The notes under the pieces were generated by a model. The model had not been told where the DNA came from and made no database searches. It saw only the letters and a program-made list of their open reading frames with translations. 64,000 bases of DNA from [Clostridium] aminophilum DSM 10710 (GTDB lineage Bacteria; Bacillota; Clostridia; Lachnospirales; Lachnospiraceae): NCBI RefSeq assembly GCF_000711825.1, contig NZ_JONJ01000004.1:1-64000 (forward strand), given 5' to 3'. The first letter of the stretch is position 1, and the number at the start of each line of letters is the position of its first letter. The position numbers and the translations under genes were made by a program. Shown here piece after piece: positions 55,693 through 64,000 of this stretch.

Positions 55693-56883
55693 TCAGCCGA
55701 GATACTTCTTCAGCGTCTCTGCCTTATCGGTCTGCTCCCACGGAAGCTCGATATCAGTGCGGCCGAAATGACCGTAAGCCGCGGTCTGCTCGTAGATCGG
55801 ACGGCGAAGGTCAAGCATACGGATGATGCCGGCCGGACGAAGATCGAAGTTCTCGCGAACGATCTCAACCAGTTTCTCCTCGGAGAGTTTTCCGGTATCA
55901 AAGGTATCGATCATGATGGATGTCGGATGCGCAACACCGATTGCATAGGAGAGCTGGATCTCACACTTGTCCGCCAGACCTGCCGCAACAATGTTCTTGG
56001 CAACATAGCGGGCAGCATACGCTGCGGAACGGTCAACCTTGGTGCAGTCCTTTCCGGAGAATGCGCCGCCGCCGTGTCTTGCGGCACCGCCGTAGGTATC
56101 AACAATGATCTTGCGGCCGGTAAGACCGCTGTCTCCGTTCGGTCCGCCGATAACGAAGCGGCCGGTCGGGTTGATGAAATACTTGGTGTTCTCATCCACC
56201 ATATCCTGTGGAATCACCTCATCGAACACATACTTTTTGATGTCTTTATGGATGGTCTCCTGAGAAACATCCGCAGAGTGCTGTGTGGAGAGGACTACGG
56301 CGTCAATGCGGGCCGGCTTGCCGTTCTCGTCATACTCTACGGTAACCTGTGTCTTGCCGTCCGGGCGAAGATACGCGAGGGTTCCGTTCTTTCTTACCTC
56401 TGTCAGTCTTCTTGCCATCTTGTGTGCAAGCGCAATCGGATACGGCATAAGCTCCGGGGTCTCGTTGGTAGCAAATCCGAACATCATACCCTGATCGCCG
56501 GCGCCGATGGCGTCGAGCTCGGCATCGTTCATCTCGTTCTCGCGGGCTTCCAGCGCCTTGTCTACACCCATGGCGATGTCGGCAGACTGGTGATCCAGGA
56601 TAACCTGTACCGCGCAGCTGTCTGCGTCAAAGCCCATATCGGAGCTGGTGTATCCGATCTTGCGGACGGTATCGCGGACAATCTTCTGAATGTCTACATT
56701 TGCCTTTGTGGTGATCTCACCCATAACAGCAACGATACCGGTTGTGGTTACGGTCTCGCAGGCAACACGGCTCATCGGGTCCTGTGCCAGCATGGCATCC
56801 AGAATTGCATCGGAAATCTGGTCGCACATTTTGTCCGGATGTCCTTCGGTTACCGATTCAGATGTAAATAATCTTCTCTCCAT
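55693..56883 (-). CDS. metK: S-adenosylmethionine synthetase
   Basis: A 396-residue enzyme that makes SAM from methionine and ATP. It begins [22 protein letters not shown], with the conserved [13 protein letters not shown] (about 121-133), [14 protein letters not shown] and the P-loop-like [19 protein letters not shown]. It is under a SAM-I riboswitch (57079-57223), so it is feedback controlled by its product. Confidence 0.99.
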   Translation of the reverse strand: MERRLFTSESVTEGHPDKMCDQISDAILDAMLAQDPMSRVACETVTTTGIVAVMGEITTKANVDIQKIVRDTVRKIGYTSSDMGFDADSCAVQVILDHQSADIAMGVDKALEARENEMNDAELDAIGAGDQGMMFGFATNETPELMPYPIALAHKMARRLTEVRKNGTLAYLRPDGKTQVTVEYDENGKPARIDAVVLSTQHSADVSQETIHKDIKKYVFDEVIPQDMVDENTKYFINPTGRFVIGGPNGDSGLTGRKIIVDTYGGAARHGGGAFSGKDCTKVDRSAAYAARYVAKNIVAAGLADKCEIQLSYAIGVAHPTSIMIDTFDTGKLSEEKLVEIVRENFDLRPAGIIRMLDLRRPIYEQTAAYGHFGRTDIELPWEQTDKAETLKKYLG

Positions 56884-56973
56884 TTTTGTTTATGTCCTTT
56901 CTGAAACAACGCCCTATTCATAAGAATCCCTGAACGCAAATCCACTATGCTCGACAATGCCCGGTCAAAGGAC

Positions 56974-57026
56974 CTTCCAGCGTTTTCTGTGTGGCAGGAA
57001 TATTCGGAAAACTTTCCTGTTGCACG
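56974..57026. repeat. Intergenic hairpin element, copy 5 (partial)
   Basis: GTGTGGCAGGAATATTCGG / AAAACTTTCCTGTTGCAC forms the hairpin typical of the family. It ends at the T-tract of the riboswitch terminator and lies in the 5' untranslated part of metK, as copy 4 does for ribU. Confidence 0.5.
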
Positions 57027-57058
57027 AAAAAATCAGGTCCGCGAGTGCGGACCTGATT
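57027..57058 (-). terminator. Riboswitch-controlled terminator of metK
   Basis: AATCAGGTCCGC pairs with GCGGACCTGATT, followed by six T, 20 bases after the SAM-I aptamer and about 145 bases before the metK start. Confidence 0.88.
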
Positions 57059-57078
57059 ATCATTTACGTCAAATCAAA

Positions 57079-57223
57079 TCCTCTTATTGCTCGCTTCATC
57101 ATTCATTCCGCGCTCAGGTTGGCACCTTCCGCTTCCGTCCGTACACTGACTATTGATGTGCAGACCAACGGGGTTGCCGTGACTTCATCGATCCTCTGTA
57201 TCTCCATCACTCTGAATAAGGGA
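57079..57223 (-). promoter_or_regulatory. SAM-I riboswitch (S box)
   Basis: Conserved S-box blocks on the minus strand: CTTATTCAGAGTGATGGAG, GATGAAGTCACGGCAACC, GGTGCCAACCTGAGCGCGG and the closing GAGCAATAAG. SAM binding should favour the terminator at 57027-57058 and shut off metK. Confidence 0.94.
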
Positions 57224-57278
57224 TAATCTATAGTATGCAATTGTAAATCTGCTGTATATATCGGCAGACCGGATATAC

Positions 57279-57307
57279 TTTATAACACAGTATTTTTTTA
57301 CTGTCAA
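57279..57307 (-). promoter_or_regulatory. Promoter of the SAM-I riboswitch-metK transcript
   Basis: TTGACA (57302-57307) and TATAAA (57279-57284), spacer 17 bases, about 50 bases before the aptamer. The rest of the 620 bases between metK and murA is explained by the riboswitch, element copy 5 and two terminators. Confidence 0.8.
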
Positions 57308-57403
57308 GTTTTCCGCTTTTTTCGGCGGAATCCGGTTGTTGTCTTATGCATTTCCCCGAAAAAACAGGAAAATGTTCCGCCTGGAGAAATATCCCCTGAA
57401 ATG

Positions 57404-57432
57404 AAAAAACCGCCGGCATATGCCGGCGGCCG
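57404..57432 (-). terminator. Terminator of murA
   Basis: Minus strand GCCGCCGGCA pairs with TGCCGGCGGT, followed by six T, 70 bases after the murA stop. Confidence 0.85.
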
Positions 57433-57504
57433 TTCGAGGCAGCGAATCCTCACCGCCTCAGTGATTGAATTGTCGGTTCTGCTGTCAATGGCCGGAATCT
57501 CTCC

Positions 57505-58797
57505 TCAGACCACTTTCATGCGGAACTTCTGAGCTTCTCTGTCAGAATCCACCAGCTCGATGCACGCACCGAGTCCCTGAAGTTTCTGATCGAAGCACTC
57601 ATACCCTCTCAGAATATAGCCGATCTCGTCCACGCAGGTATAGCCGTCTGCGGCAAGGCCCGCCAGAACGAGGGCTGCGCCCGCGCGCAGATCCGGTGCG
57701 ATGACATCCGCGCCGGTCAGCTTTTCCACGCCCGTAATGATCGCGGAATTTCCCTCGACATGGATGTTGCTGCCCATTCTGGCCAGTTCATCCACGTACT
57801 TAAAACGATTCTCGAAAATGCTCTCCGTAACGATGCTGGTTCCCTGTGCGAGTGCCAGCGTCACCGTGATCTGCGGCTGCATATCCGTCGGAAATCCCGG
57901 ATACGGAAGCGTCTTGATATTCATGTGATTCTGTCTGGAACGGCCGACCACACGGACCGCCTCGTCAAATTCCGTGACCTCACAGCCAAGCTCAACGAGC
58001 TTCGCGCTGATCGCCTCGAGATGCTTCGGAATGACATTCTGAACGGTGACATCACCTCTGGTGATTGCCGCCGCACACATAAAGGTTCCGGCCTCGATCT
58101 GATCCGGAATGATGGAATACTCCGTTCCGTGAAGAGATCTTACACCGCGGATGCGGATGACATCCGTACCGGCGCCCTTGATATTGGCACCCATGCTGTT
58201 CAGGAAGTTCGCCACATCAACGACGTGCGGCTCCTTCGCCGGGTTCTCAATGATCGTCTCGCCGACAGCCAGTGCTGCCGCCATCATGATATTGATGGTC
58301 GCACCGACCGACACGACATCCAGGTAAATATGGCTTCCCTTCAGTTCGTCTGCCTGCGCAAACACGATGCCGTTCTCGATCCGGACTTCCGCGCCCAGCG
58401 CCCGGAAACCCTTCAAGTGAAGATCGATCGGACGGCTTCCGATATTGCAGCCGCCCGGAAGCGGAACCTGCGCACTTCTATATTTACCGAGAAGAGCTCC
58501 CAGGAAATAGTAGGACGCGCGAATCTTACGAATATATTCATCATCGACACTGAACTGACGGATCGTGCCCGCATGAATGCGGACGGTATGGCGGTCGATT
58601 CGATCAACCCCCGCTCCGATCTCAGCCAATGCCTCAATCATGACATTGATGTCTCGAACATCCGGCAGATTCTCGATCAGGACATCATCATCCGTCATGA
58701 CCGCCGCGGCCAGAATGCCGAGCGCAGCATTCTTTGCGCCGCTGATGGTAACGTCACCAACGAGCGGAATGCCGCCTTTCATTATATATTGACCCAT
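57505..58797 (-). CDS. murA: UDP-N-acetylglucosamine 1-carboxyvinyltransferase
   Basis: A 430-residue enzyme for the first committed step of peptidoglycan synthesis. It begins with GGIPLVGDVTISGAKNAALGILAA, and the catalytic C117 is in LPGGCNIGSRPIDLH. The conserved RAGAALVLAGLAADG segment is near 370-385. With Cys at the active site it should be sensitive to fosfomycin. Start after GAGGTGAAAA. Confidence 0.97.
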   Translation of the reverse strand: MGQYIMKGGIPLVGDVTISGAKNAALGILAAAVMTDDDVLIENLPDVRDINVMIEALAEIGAGVDRIDRHTVRIHAGTIRQFSVDDEYIRKIRASYYFLGALLGKYRSAQVPLPGGCNIGSRPIDLHLKGFRALGAEVRIENGIVFAQADELKGSHIYLDVVSVGATINIMMAAALAVGETIIENPAKEPHVVDVANFLNSMGANIKGAGTDVIRIRGVRSLHGTEYSIIPDQIEAGTFMCAAAITRGDVTVQNVIPKHLEAISAKLVELGCEVTEFDEAVRVVGRSRQNHMNIKTLPYPGFPTDMQPQITVTLALAQGTSIVTESIFENRFKYVDELARMGSNIHVEGNSAIITGVEKLTGADVIAPDLRAGAALVLAGLAADGYTCVDEIGYILRGYECFDQKLQGLGACIELVDSDREAQKFRMKVV

Positions 58798-58844
58798 TTT
58801 TCACCTCTGTAAGCGTATACTCGGTGGGTATTATATAACAATCC

Positions 58845-61334
58845 TCAGGGAATTGCAAAACAAATATAATTGTTACCGAGTGTGCTGAAGTAGTGCGTGG
58901 CATCGTTGATTCCCATTTTCTCCGCCGTCGCACTCTCCGTACCGGCCCCGCGAAGATAGGTCACATTGTCAAACTGGTCGTAGGCAATGATGAAGCCTAC
59001 GCTTCCGTCCGGACTGATCACCGCCACCGGCTGCCCTTTCGACACAAAGTACAGAACCTGTCCGAGGGAAAGCCCCCGTCCGTCCAGGTAGACTGTGCCG
59101 TCCGAAGCCCCGCGGTTTCCCTTGATAAAGTCTTCCACATGCGTCTTTGCGGCAGATACCGCTCCGCCGGAGGCGGAAATGGACGCGGAGGACTTCCTGT
59201 TCGCTCTTGCCCAGAGAATCCGGCCCTGCGGGTCGGTCACAAGTCCCATTCTGTCCCAGGCCGCATTAACCGCGTCGGCAAAGTTCACATACACGCCCTG
59301 ACGTTTTCCGCATGCATACGCATACCAGACATCTTTCCGTGCCGCGTTCGATTCCGGTGCGGCAACATTTGTGCTGCGCGCCTCCTGCTTCGCCGGTTTC
59401 CGGATCTTCACACATGCGCTTCCCCGGGTGACCGAAATATAGTAGCTCCGGCCCATAACACCGTCATTGTAGGTTCCAAAACCGGCGCCGGCGCCGCTCT
59501 CGACAGAGTTCGAGACCAGCGTGTCCTCGTCAATGGGCGTGAGACCTTCCGCCGTCTTCTGCGCTCTCTGCAGGTGCACGCGGCTGTCCTGAATGAAGAC
59601 GCCCGTCATGGCGATGCCCTCTTTCTGATACCGCGTTTCCACTTCCATCCGGTCATTCACGATCTCTACCGCATAGAGCGGGAAATCAATGATTCGTCCG
59701 TCCGACTTCCGGAGATCCGTCGATTTTCCGAGTCCGTAGACGAGATCATCTCCCACAAAGCCGACGAGCCGGATCACGCTGCCGTCTTCCGGATCTTTCT
59801 GTGTCTTCTCGCCGTTTGCAAAATTCATGACGGTCAGACTGTCGCCGTACCAGGAATTGTCGCCGTTCTGCCATGCAATCTTTGAGGAATCGCTGCTCAC
59901 GGCAAAATTATCGGAATCAAGGCCGTTCGCAACGACCTCACTTGTGCCCTCACTGCAGTCGACATGATACAGCGTCCCGTTCATCAGGAAATACAGGCTG
60001 TCGCTGTCCGGAAGATTCATCAGCTTGCCGGTGTCCTCCAGAAGATCGTCCGTGTCCTCATTGGACGGGATGAAGACGCGCTCCGTCAGCAGAGACCGGT
60101 TCTCATCGTAATGATAGATGCCGGTGCCGACGCTGCCTGCGTGGCCGTATCCGGTCATATATCCCGCAACCGCAAAGTCCACATTTCCCTTATCATCCAC
60201 GTTCAGGATGCGGATCGCATGATTCCCGTCGCCGGTCTGACGGCTCTCCTCCTTCTCGCGGGAATTCCAGACCTGCGTGGTCTTGCTCTTGTCCGCATTC
60301 TGCAGCCAGAGCGTGCCGTTGACCGTAAATGCCCGGACCTTTCCGGATTCGCTGGCTCTCGCCGAGATCCCGGTGCCGTCGGACACTCCGAGAGAGATTC
60401 TGGAATCGGAAAACGCGCTCTCCGCGCCGTTAAACACCTGGTTGACGGTGCGGTCGTAATCCATCATGTAGACACGCTCCGTCCCCTGACGCATGGTAAA
60501 ACTCTCCTCCACGTCATAATACCGGGTACCGGAATCGCCGGAGATCGAGGAGGTATAATCCAGACTGACCACGCCAAAGTTTCCGGCCAGTTCACGGAGA
60601 TGGAGATTCACCTTCTCCGGACGCTGCATTCCGGTATTGTGCCAGGTCAGCATATCAAAATTGTTCTTCAGGGTCTGGTGGCCGAGAGAGGAATTGTCCG
60701 CCATCTCATTTGCCTCCAGATACGTGGTCAGGGAAGTCGCCGCCGTCTTGTCAAACGTCTTCTCCGAAAAATCCGCGGCAAGTTTCACCATGGCCTCTTC
60801 CTGCTCCGGCGTCTTCTCCGGAAGCAGAATTCTTGTACCGTAGTAGATCTCCTGTCCGCCGTTTCCGGTGAGAATAACCGTCATATCGTATTCTTTTCCG
60901 GCCGCGATCAGATTCTCAATCGGAAGAGACGCCGTGAGCCGGCCGTCTCCGTCTTTGGTGATCTCTTTGATATCCGTCCGCTCAACCAGGTGATCCACAC
61001 CCGATTCGCGGATCTCATAGCGGGCGGACGTGACTGCGTTATCCTGCCCGTCGATCCAGATTTTCAGGTTCCGGTCTTCCGGCAGAATCGTCAGATCCGG
61101 CCGTCCCGAATCTGCCCGCTCCCGATCCGTGTACCCGCACGTCGGGTTCATTTCTCTGCCGCAGGACTGAAAGCTGATCACCGGTACCTGCCCGCCGGCC
61201 ACCGAAGTAAAGATAGCTCCGTTCTCTTTATTCCGGCTGTCGGACTTCGCCCCGCGCACATAAGCCGCAGCTCCGAGAGCTGCCACTGAAATCGCGCAGG
61301 CCGCGGCAAGCACAATCTGAGTTTTTTTCTCCAT
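58845..61334 (-). CDS. Large exported protein of unknown function
   Basis: An 829-residue protein with an N-terminal membrane segment (8-26, IVLAAACAISVAALGAAAY) and the rest outside. Residues 70-190 look like a beta-sandwich domain, followed by a helical segment (about 180-250) and a region of repeated beta-strands (about 290-640) that may be a propeller (WLQNADKSKTTQVWNSREK, IAWQNGDNSWYGDSLTVMNF). The C-terminal 130 residues (DGRGLSLGQVLYFVSKGQPVAVISPDGSVGFIIAYDQ) resemble the C39-like peptidase fold but lack an obvious Cys-His pair. The start shares one base with the stop of the nucleotidyltransferase gene. I do not assign a function. Confidence 0.6.
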   Translation of the reverse strand: MEKKTQIVLAAACAISVAALGAAAYVRGAKSDSRNKENGAIFTSVAGGQVPVISFQSCGREMNPTCGYTDRERADSGRPDLTILPEDRNLKIWIDGQDNAVTSARYEIRESGVDHLVERTDIKEITKDGDGRLTASLPIENLIAAGKEYDMTVILTGNGGQEIYYGTRILLPEKTPEQEEAMVKLAADFSEKTFDKTAATSLTTYLEANEMADNSSLGHQTLKNNFDMLTWHNTGMQRPEKVNLHLRELAGNFGVVSLDYTSSISGDSGTRYYDVEESFTMRQGTERVYMMDYDRTVNQVFNGAESAFSDSRISLGVSDGTGISARASESGKVRAFTVNGTLWLQNADKSKTTQVWNSREKEESRQTGDGNHAIRILNVDDKGNVDFAVAGYMTGYGHAGSVGTGIYHYDENRSLLTERVFIPSNEDTDDLLEDTGKLMNLPDSDSLYFLMNGTLYHVDCSEGTSEVVANGLDSDNFAVSSDSSKIAWQNGDNSWYGDSLTVMNFANGEKTQKDPEDGSVIRLVGFVGDDLVYGLGKSTDLRKSDGRIIDFPLYAVEIVNDRMEVETRYQKEGIAMTGVFIQDSRVHLQRAQKTAEGLTPIDEDTLVSNSVESGAGAGFGTYNDGVMGRSYYISVTRGSACVKIRKPAKQEARSTNVAAPESNAARKDVWYAYACGKRQGVYVNFADAVNAAWDRMGLVTDPQGRILWARANRKSSASISASGGAVSAAKTHVEDFIKGNRGASDGTVYLDGRGLSLGQVLYFVSKGQPVAVISPDGSVGFIIAYDQFDNVTYLRGAGTESATAEKMGINDATHYFSTLGNNYICFAIP

Positions 61335-62260
61335 CAGCTATACAGTTTTTCAGGGTAGACGCCTTCGGCGATCAGCCGGGCAAATGCCGCCGTTACGCTC
61401 TCCCTGTCCTCTTTATAGGTTACGCCGAACCACCGGTCCGGTGTCTCCAGCACGCGGACTCTTCCGGTTCCGTTCTGAATCTGCTCATCGATCATTGCCG
61501 GCAGAAGATACTCCGCCTTTTTTCTTCCTTCCTCGCTCAGACCGTCGAGGAATTTCGGAAATCCCTCTGCAAGGACATCCAGAAAACGCGGTGTCAGGCC
61601 CCACATATTCATGGACACGTGCTGGTCTTCCCGCACCGTAACCGGATTGCCTTCCGCGTCCGTCGCCTCCATGCCGTTTTCCGTCCGGCGGATGTTGTAT
61701 GTCTCCGTCACTCTGGCGAGGGTTCCGTCCTCCCGAACCTCGCAGACACCGCGGGCCACGCCGCCGTTCTCGCTGAGCGTGTTCTTGAGCATAAAACCGC
61801 CCATGCACATATCGATGTATTCCGCGTTCTCATCCATCTCATGAACCATATAGTCATGAATCCGACGGAATCCTTCTTTTCCGTAGTAATCGTCCGCATT
61901 GATCACGAGAAACGGCTCGTGGACAATGCCGCGGACCGCCAGAACCGCATGACCGGTTCCCCAGGGTTTCTTCCGATCTTCCGGTGCAGTGTATCCCTCC
62001 GGAAGATCATCCACCTCCTGATAGGCATAGGCAACCGGAATGATCTTCGCGATGCGGTCACCGACAATCTCCCGGAAGTCCGCTTCCAGGTCTTTTCTTA
62101 TAATAAACACAACCCGGTTGAACCCTGCGTCGATTGCATCATGGATCGAATAATCCATGATAATCTCGCCGTTCGGGCCCATCGGAGTCAGCTGCTTGAT
62201 CCCTCCGCCGAAACGGCTTCCGATCCCCGCAGCCATAATCACAAGTGCTGTATCTTTCAT
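61334..62260 (-). CDS. Sugar-phosphate nucleotidyltransferase
   Basis: A 308-residue NTP_transferase. The signature is VIMAAGIGSRFGGGIKQLTPMGPNG (7-31), with the nucleotide-binding G-x-G-x-R-F-G and the K of KQL. A metal-binding Asp pair is in LVINADDYYGKEGF. It is coupled to the large exported protein gene. It could make a nucleotide sugar for wall or capsule; the sugar is not clear, and it is not a typical glgC. Confidence 0.85.
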   Translation of the reverse strand: MKDTALVIMAAGIGSRFGGGIKQLTPMGPNGEIIMDYSIHDAIDAGFNRVVFIIRKDLEADFREIVGDRIAKIIPVAYAYQEVDDLPEGYTAPEDRKKPWGTGHAVLAVRGIVHEPFLVINADDYYGKEGFRRIHDYMVHEMDENAEYIDMCMGGFMLKNTLSENGGVARGVCEVREDGTLARVTETYNIRRTENGMEATDAEGNPVTVREDQHVSMNMWGLTPRFLDVLAEGFPKFLDGLSEEGRKKAEYLLPAMIDEQIQNGTGRVRVLETPDRWFGVTYKEDRESVTAAFARLIAEGVYPEKLYS

Positions 62261-62396
62261 GGTAATATTTCCTCGATTATTATATTCGGAACCTCGTCCG
62301 TCCTGTTTCGGCTGACGATCCGTTTTCCCGTCATCGCGGTTTTCCCGCGATCCCGGTCTTCACTCCGGCCGCCCCCAAAACATCCACCGTATTATA

Positions 62397-63110
62397 TCAC
62401 ACGGCCGACTCATCCTCAATCATACGGTATCCGATCCCCATCTCCGTGAAGACGTACTCCGGCTCGGCCGGATTGCTCTCCAGTTTGCGGCGGATGTGTG
62501 CCATATTTACCCGGAGAATGCTGTTGTCGCCGTCCGCATACGGTCCCCAGATCGCCCGGATGATGGCGTCATACGTCATCACTCTCCCGCCGTTCTGCGC
62601 GAGGAGGGCAATAATCCGGAACTCGATCTGTGTCAGATGGATCGGGACATCCCCCTTCAGCACCAGGTGCTTTTCGAAATCGATCGTGAGATCCCGGGCA
62701 TGAAACGGCTTCGTATAGAGCTCTGCACCTGTCTTCAGCCGGTTGCTGTGGCGGAGTGCCGTGCGGATCCGGGCCATCAGTTCGCCCGTTCCGATGGGCT
62801 TGCTGAGATAGTCATCCGCTCCCGCGTCCAGAGCGCGGACCTTTTCGTCCTCCTGTGTTCTCGCGCTGATCACAATGATCGGAACACTGCTCCACTCGCG
62901 GACTTTCTCAATCACTTCCATTCCGTCGATATCCGGAAGGCCGAGATCCAGCAGGACCACATCCGGCGCATGGGAGGCGATCATGGACACCGCCTCTTTT
63001 CCCCGCGTTGCCGTCTCTGTGTGGCACCCTTCCGCATTCAGGAAGGTCGCGATAAAATCGCATATATTCTTCTCATCTTCTACGATAAGTACTTCCAGTT
63101 TCTGACTCAT
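62397..63110 (-). CDS. kdpE: KdpE-like response regulator
   Basis: A 237-residue OmpR-family regulator. The receiver has D55 in VVLLDLGLPDIDGME and K in DYLSKPIGTGEL; the winged helix ends TEMGIGYRMIEDESAV. The closest family by layout is KdpE, which controls potassium uptake. Its start overlaps the stop of the kinase gene by four bases. The name rests on the pairing with the KdpD-like kinase; no kdpFABC genes are in the window. Confidence 0.85.
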   Translation of the reverse strand: MSQKLEVLIVEDEKNICDFIATFLNAEGCHTETATRGKEAVSMIASHAPDVVLLDLGLPDIDGMEVIEKVREWSSVPIIVISARTQEDEKVRALDAGADDYLSKPIGTGELMARIRTALRHSNRLKTGAELYTKPFHARDLTIDFEKHLVLKGDVPIHLTQIEFRIIALLAQNGGRVMTYDAIIRAIWGPYADGDNSILRVNMAHIRRKLESNPAEPEYVFTEMGIGYRMIEDESAV

Positions 63111-64000
63111 GATCTATCATCCTCATCTGTCTTATACTGTCCCCGTGGCAGGCGGAAGCTGAATTCCGCCCCCGGTTCCATATTTCGCACCCAGATCTCG
63201 CCGTCATGGGCCCGCACGATCGCCTTGCAGATCGAGAGGCCGATTCCCATTCCCTTCCGCACATCCCCGGTGTTGTTCGGCTCCGATGTCGTGCCGTCAA
63301 AGATGGTCCGGATCCGCTCCGGCGGAATTCCCACGCCGTAATCCCTCACATGGAAAATGATGCCGTCCTCGTCGGACTCCACGGTCACGTCGATCGGGTG
63401 CCTTGTTCCGGAGTGAACGATGGAGTTTTCCATCAGATTGATCAGGACCTGCTCGATCAGGATGGCATCCATCGGGATCATATAAAACTCATCCGGCAGC
63501 TGTGCGTGCACCTTCGCCCATTCAATCCTCTTTTTCAGACGGGCAATGGCTCCTTCCAGCACCTCTTCCACCGGTTCCGGCTTCTTATTCACCTTCGCCG
63601 CATTGTCGCTGTTGATACGGGTGACGGAAAGCAGATTTTCCACCATGTTCAGCAGCCAGTTCGAATCCTCCCGGATGTGACGGATCAGCTCATTCTTCTG
63701 TTCTTCCGTCATGTCGCTGCCATTTTCCAGATAGACGGTGCTGGAACCGATAATACTGGTGAGCGGTGTCCTGAGATCGTGCGAGACCGCCCGGAGAAGA
63801 TTCGCGCGCATGCGCTCTTTCTCCGCTTCCATCAGCTTCTTTTCCCGGTCCTGAAGCGCCTGCGCCTGTTCCTTCATATTCGTGATCATGGCGCTCGTCA
63901 CGCTCGAAATCGAGAACATTGCGAGGAAGGTCATCGGATATCCCGTCATCGTAAAGTTGATCTGATTGTACGGGAAGGTATAAAAGTAGTTTACGGCGAT
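63107..64000 (-). CDS. kdpD: KdpD-like sensor histidine kinase (partial, continues beyond the window)
   Basis: The frame runs to the right edge without a start; 297 codons are seen. The first residues (NYFYTFPYNQINFTMTGYPMTFLAMF) match the membrane region (DUF4118) of KdpD, then come a coiled segment, H in RAVSHDLRTPLTSIIGS, N box NLMENSIVHSG, G boxes RDYGVGIPPERI and GMGIGLSICKAIVRAHDG. The N-terminal KdpD and USP-like domains would lie past 64000. The operon order is kinase then regulator. Confidence 0.88.
   Translation of the reverse strand: MAVNYFYTFPYNQINFTMTGYPMTFLAMFSISSVTSAMITNMKEQAQALQDREKKLMEAEKERMRANLLRAVSHDLRTPLTSIIGSSTVYLENGSDMTEEQKNELIRHIREDSNWLLNMVENLLSVTRINSDNAAKVNKKPEPVEEVLEGAIARLKKRIEWAKVHAQLPDEFYMIPMDAILIEQVLINLMENSIVHSGTRHPIDVTVESDEDGIIFHVRDYGVGIPPERIRTIFDGTTSEPNNTGDVRKGMGIGLSICKAIVRAHDGEIWVRNMEPGAEFSFRLPRGQYKTDEDDRS

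Noticed and set aside
58893-61289. Two long plus-strand frames opposite the 829-residue gene
   Set aside because: Although the function of the minus-strand gene is unknown, it has a signal/membrane segment, a good coupled start and the codon use of its neighbours; the antisense frames do not.

Overview
The window looks like chromosomal DNA of a Clostridia bacterium, most likely a Lachnospiraceae-type gut anaerobe. The reasons are the gene order of the S10-spc-alpha ribosomal protein block, zinc-type S14 and L36, an energy-coupling factor (ECF) module followed by truA-rplM-rpsI, strong AGGAGG ribosome binding sites, SAM-I and FMN riboswitches of Firmicutes type, and a glycogen gene set. Genus cannot be assigned from the sequence alone. 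Almost all genes are on the minus strand; only the rRNA methyltransferase, the XRE regulator, lepB and the aspartate kinase are on the plus strand. Flanking genes are GC-rich in the right two thirds and moderate in the ribosomal genes.

Region 1 (1-3.9 kb) is an AT-rich two-gene cassette inserted at the 3' end of rpsI. The rpsI tail and its terminator are duplicated on both sides (251-299 and 3878-3926). It carries an AlbA_2/winged-helix protein and an OLD-like ATPase with a TOPRIM domain, and no recombinase. The 10-mer TTGCGCTTTA occurs three times in the promoter of the first gene and three more times inside that gene, where it encodes a KAQ-repeat linker. This is the most unusual structure in the window and looks like an autoregulated, possibly anti-phage, cassette.

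Region 2 (3.9-10.5 kb) holds rpsI, rplM, truA with a C-terminal extension, ecfT, ecfA2, ecfA1, a PrsA-like lipoprotein and a DUF212 membrane protein. Region 3 (10.6-15.5 kb) holds glycogen synthase and an ABC-2 exporter whose membrane subunit is a GldF-GldG-type fusion. Region 4 (15.8-32.1 kb) is the complete S10-spc-alpha cluster from rpsJ to rplQ, with secY, adk, map, infA, rpmJ and rpoA, headed by a structured leader RNA and with extra promoters before infA and rpmJ.

Region 5 (32.5-51 kb) mixes a secreted cell-wall-binding repeat protein, an RlmI-like methyltransferase, a creatininase-family hydrolase, the riboflavin transporter gene ribU under an FMN riboswitch, a GlgX-like GH13 protein that has lost all its catalytic residues, exonuclease III, an XRE regulator, an ABC-F protein, malQ, pyrC, a hotdog thioesterase, a zinc-ribbon protein, a radical SAM protein, two broken genes (LysR and GIY-YIG) and a branching enzyme with a histone-H1-like repeat tail. 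Region 6 (51-64 kb) holds lepB, aspartate kinase, a two-component system, metK under a SAM-I riboswitch, murA, a large exported protein of unknown function, a sugar-phosphate nucleotidyltransferase and a KdpDE-like pair cut by the right edge.

Glycogen functions (glgA, glgB, malQ and a probably non-catalytic debranching-like protein) are spread over 40 kb rather than forming one operon. A family of short intergenic hairpin elements recurs next to the T-tracts of terminators throughout the window. No tRNA, rRNA, CRISPR array or insertion sequence was found.
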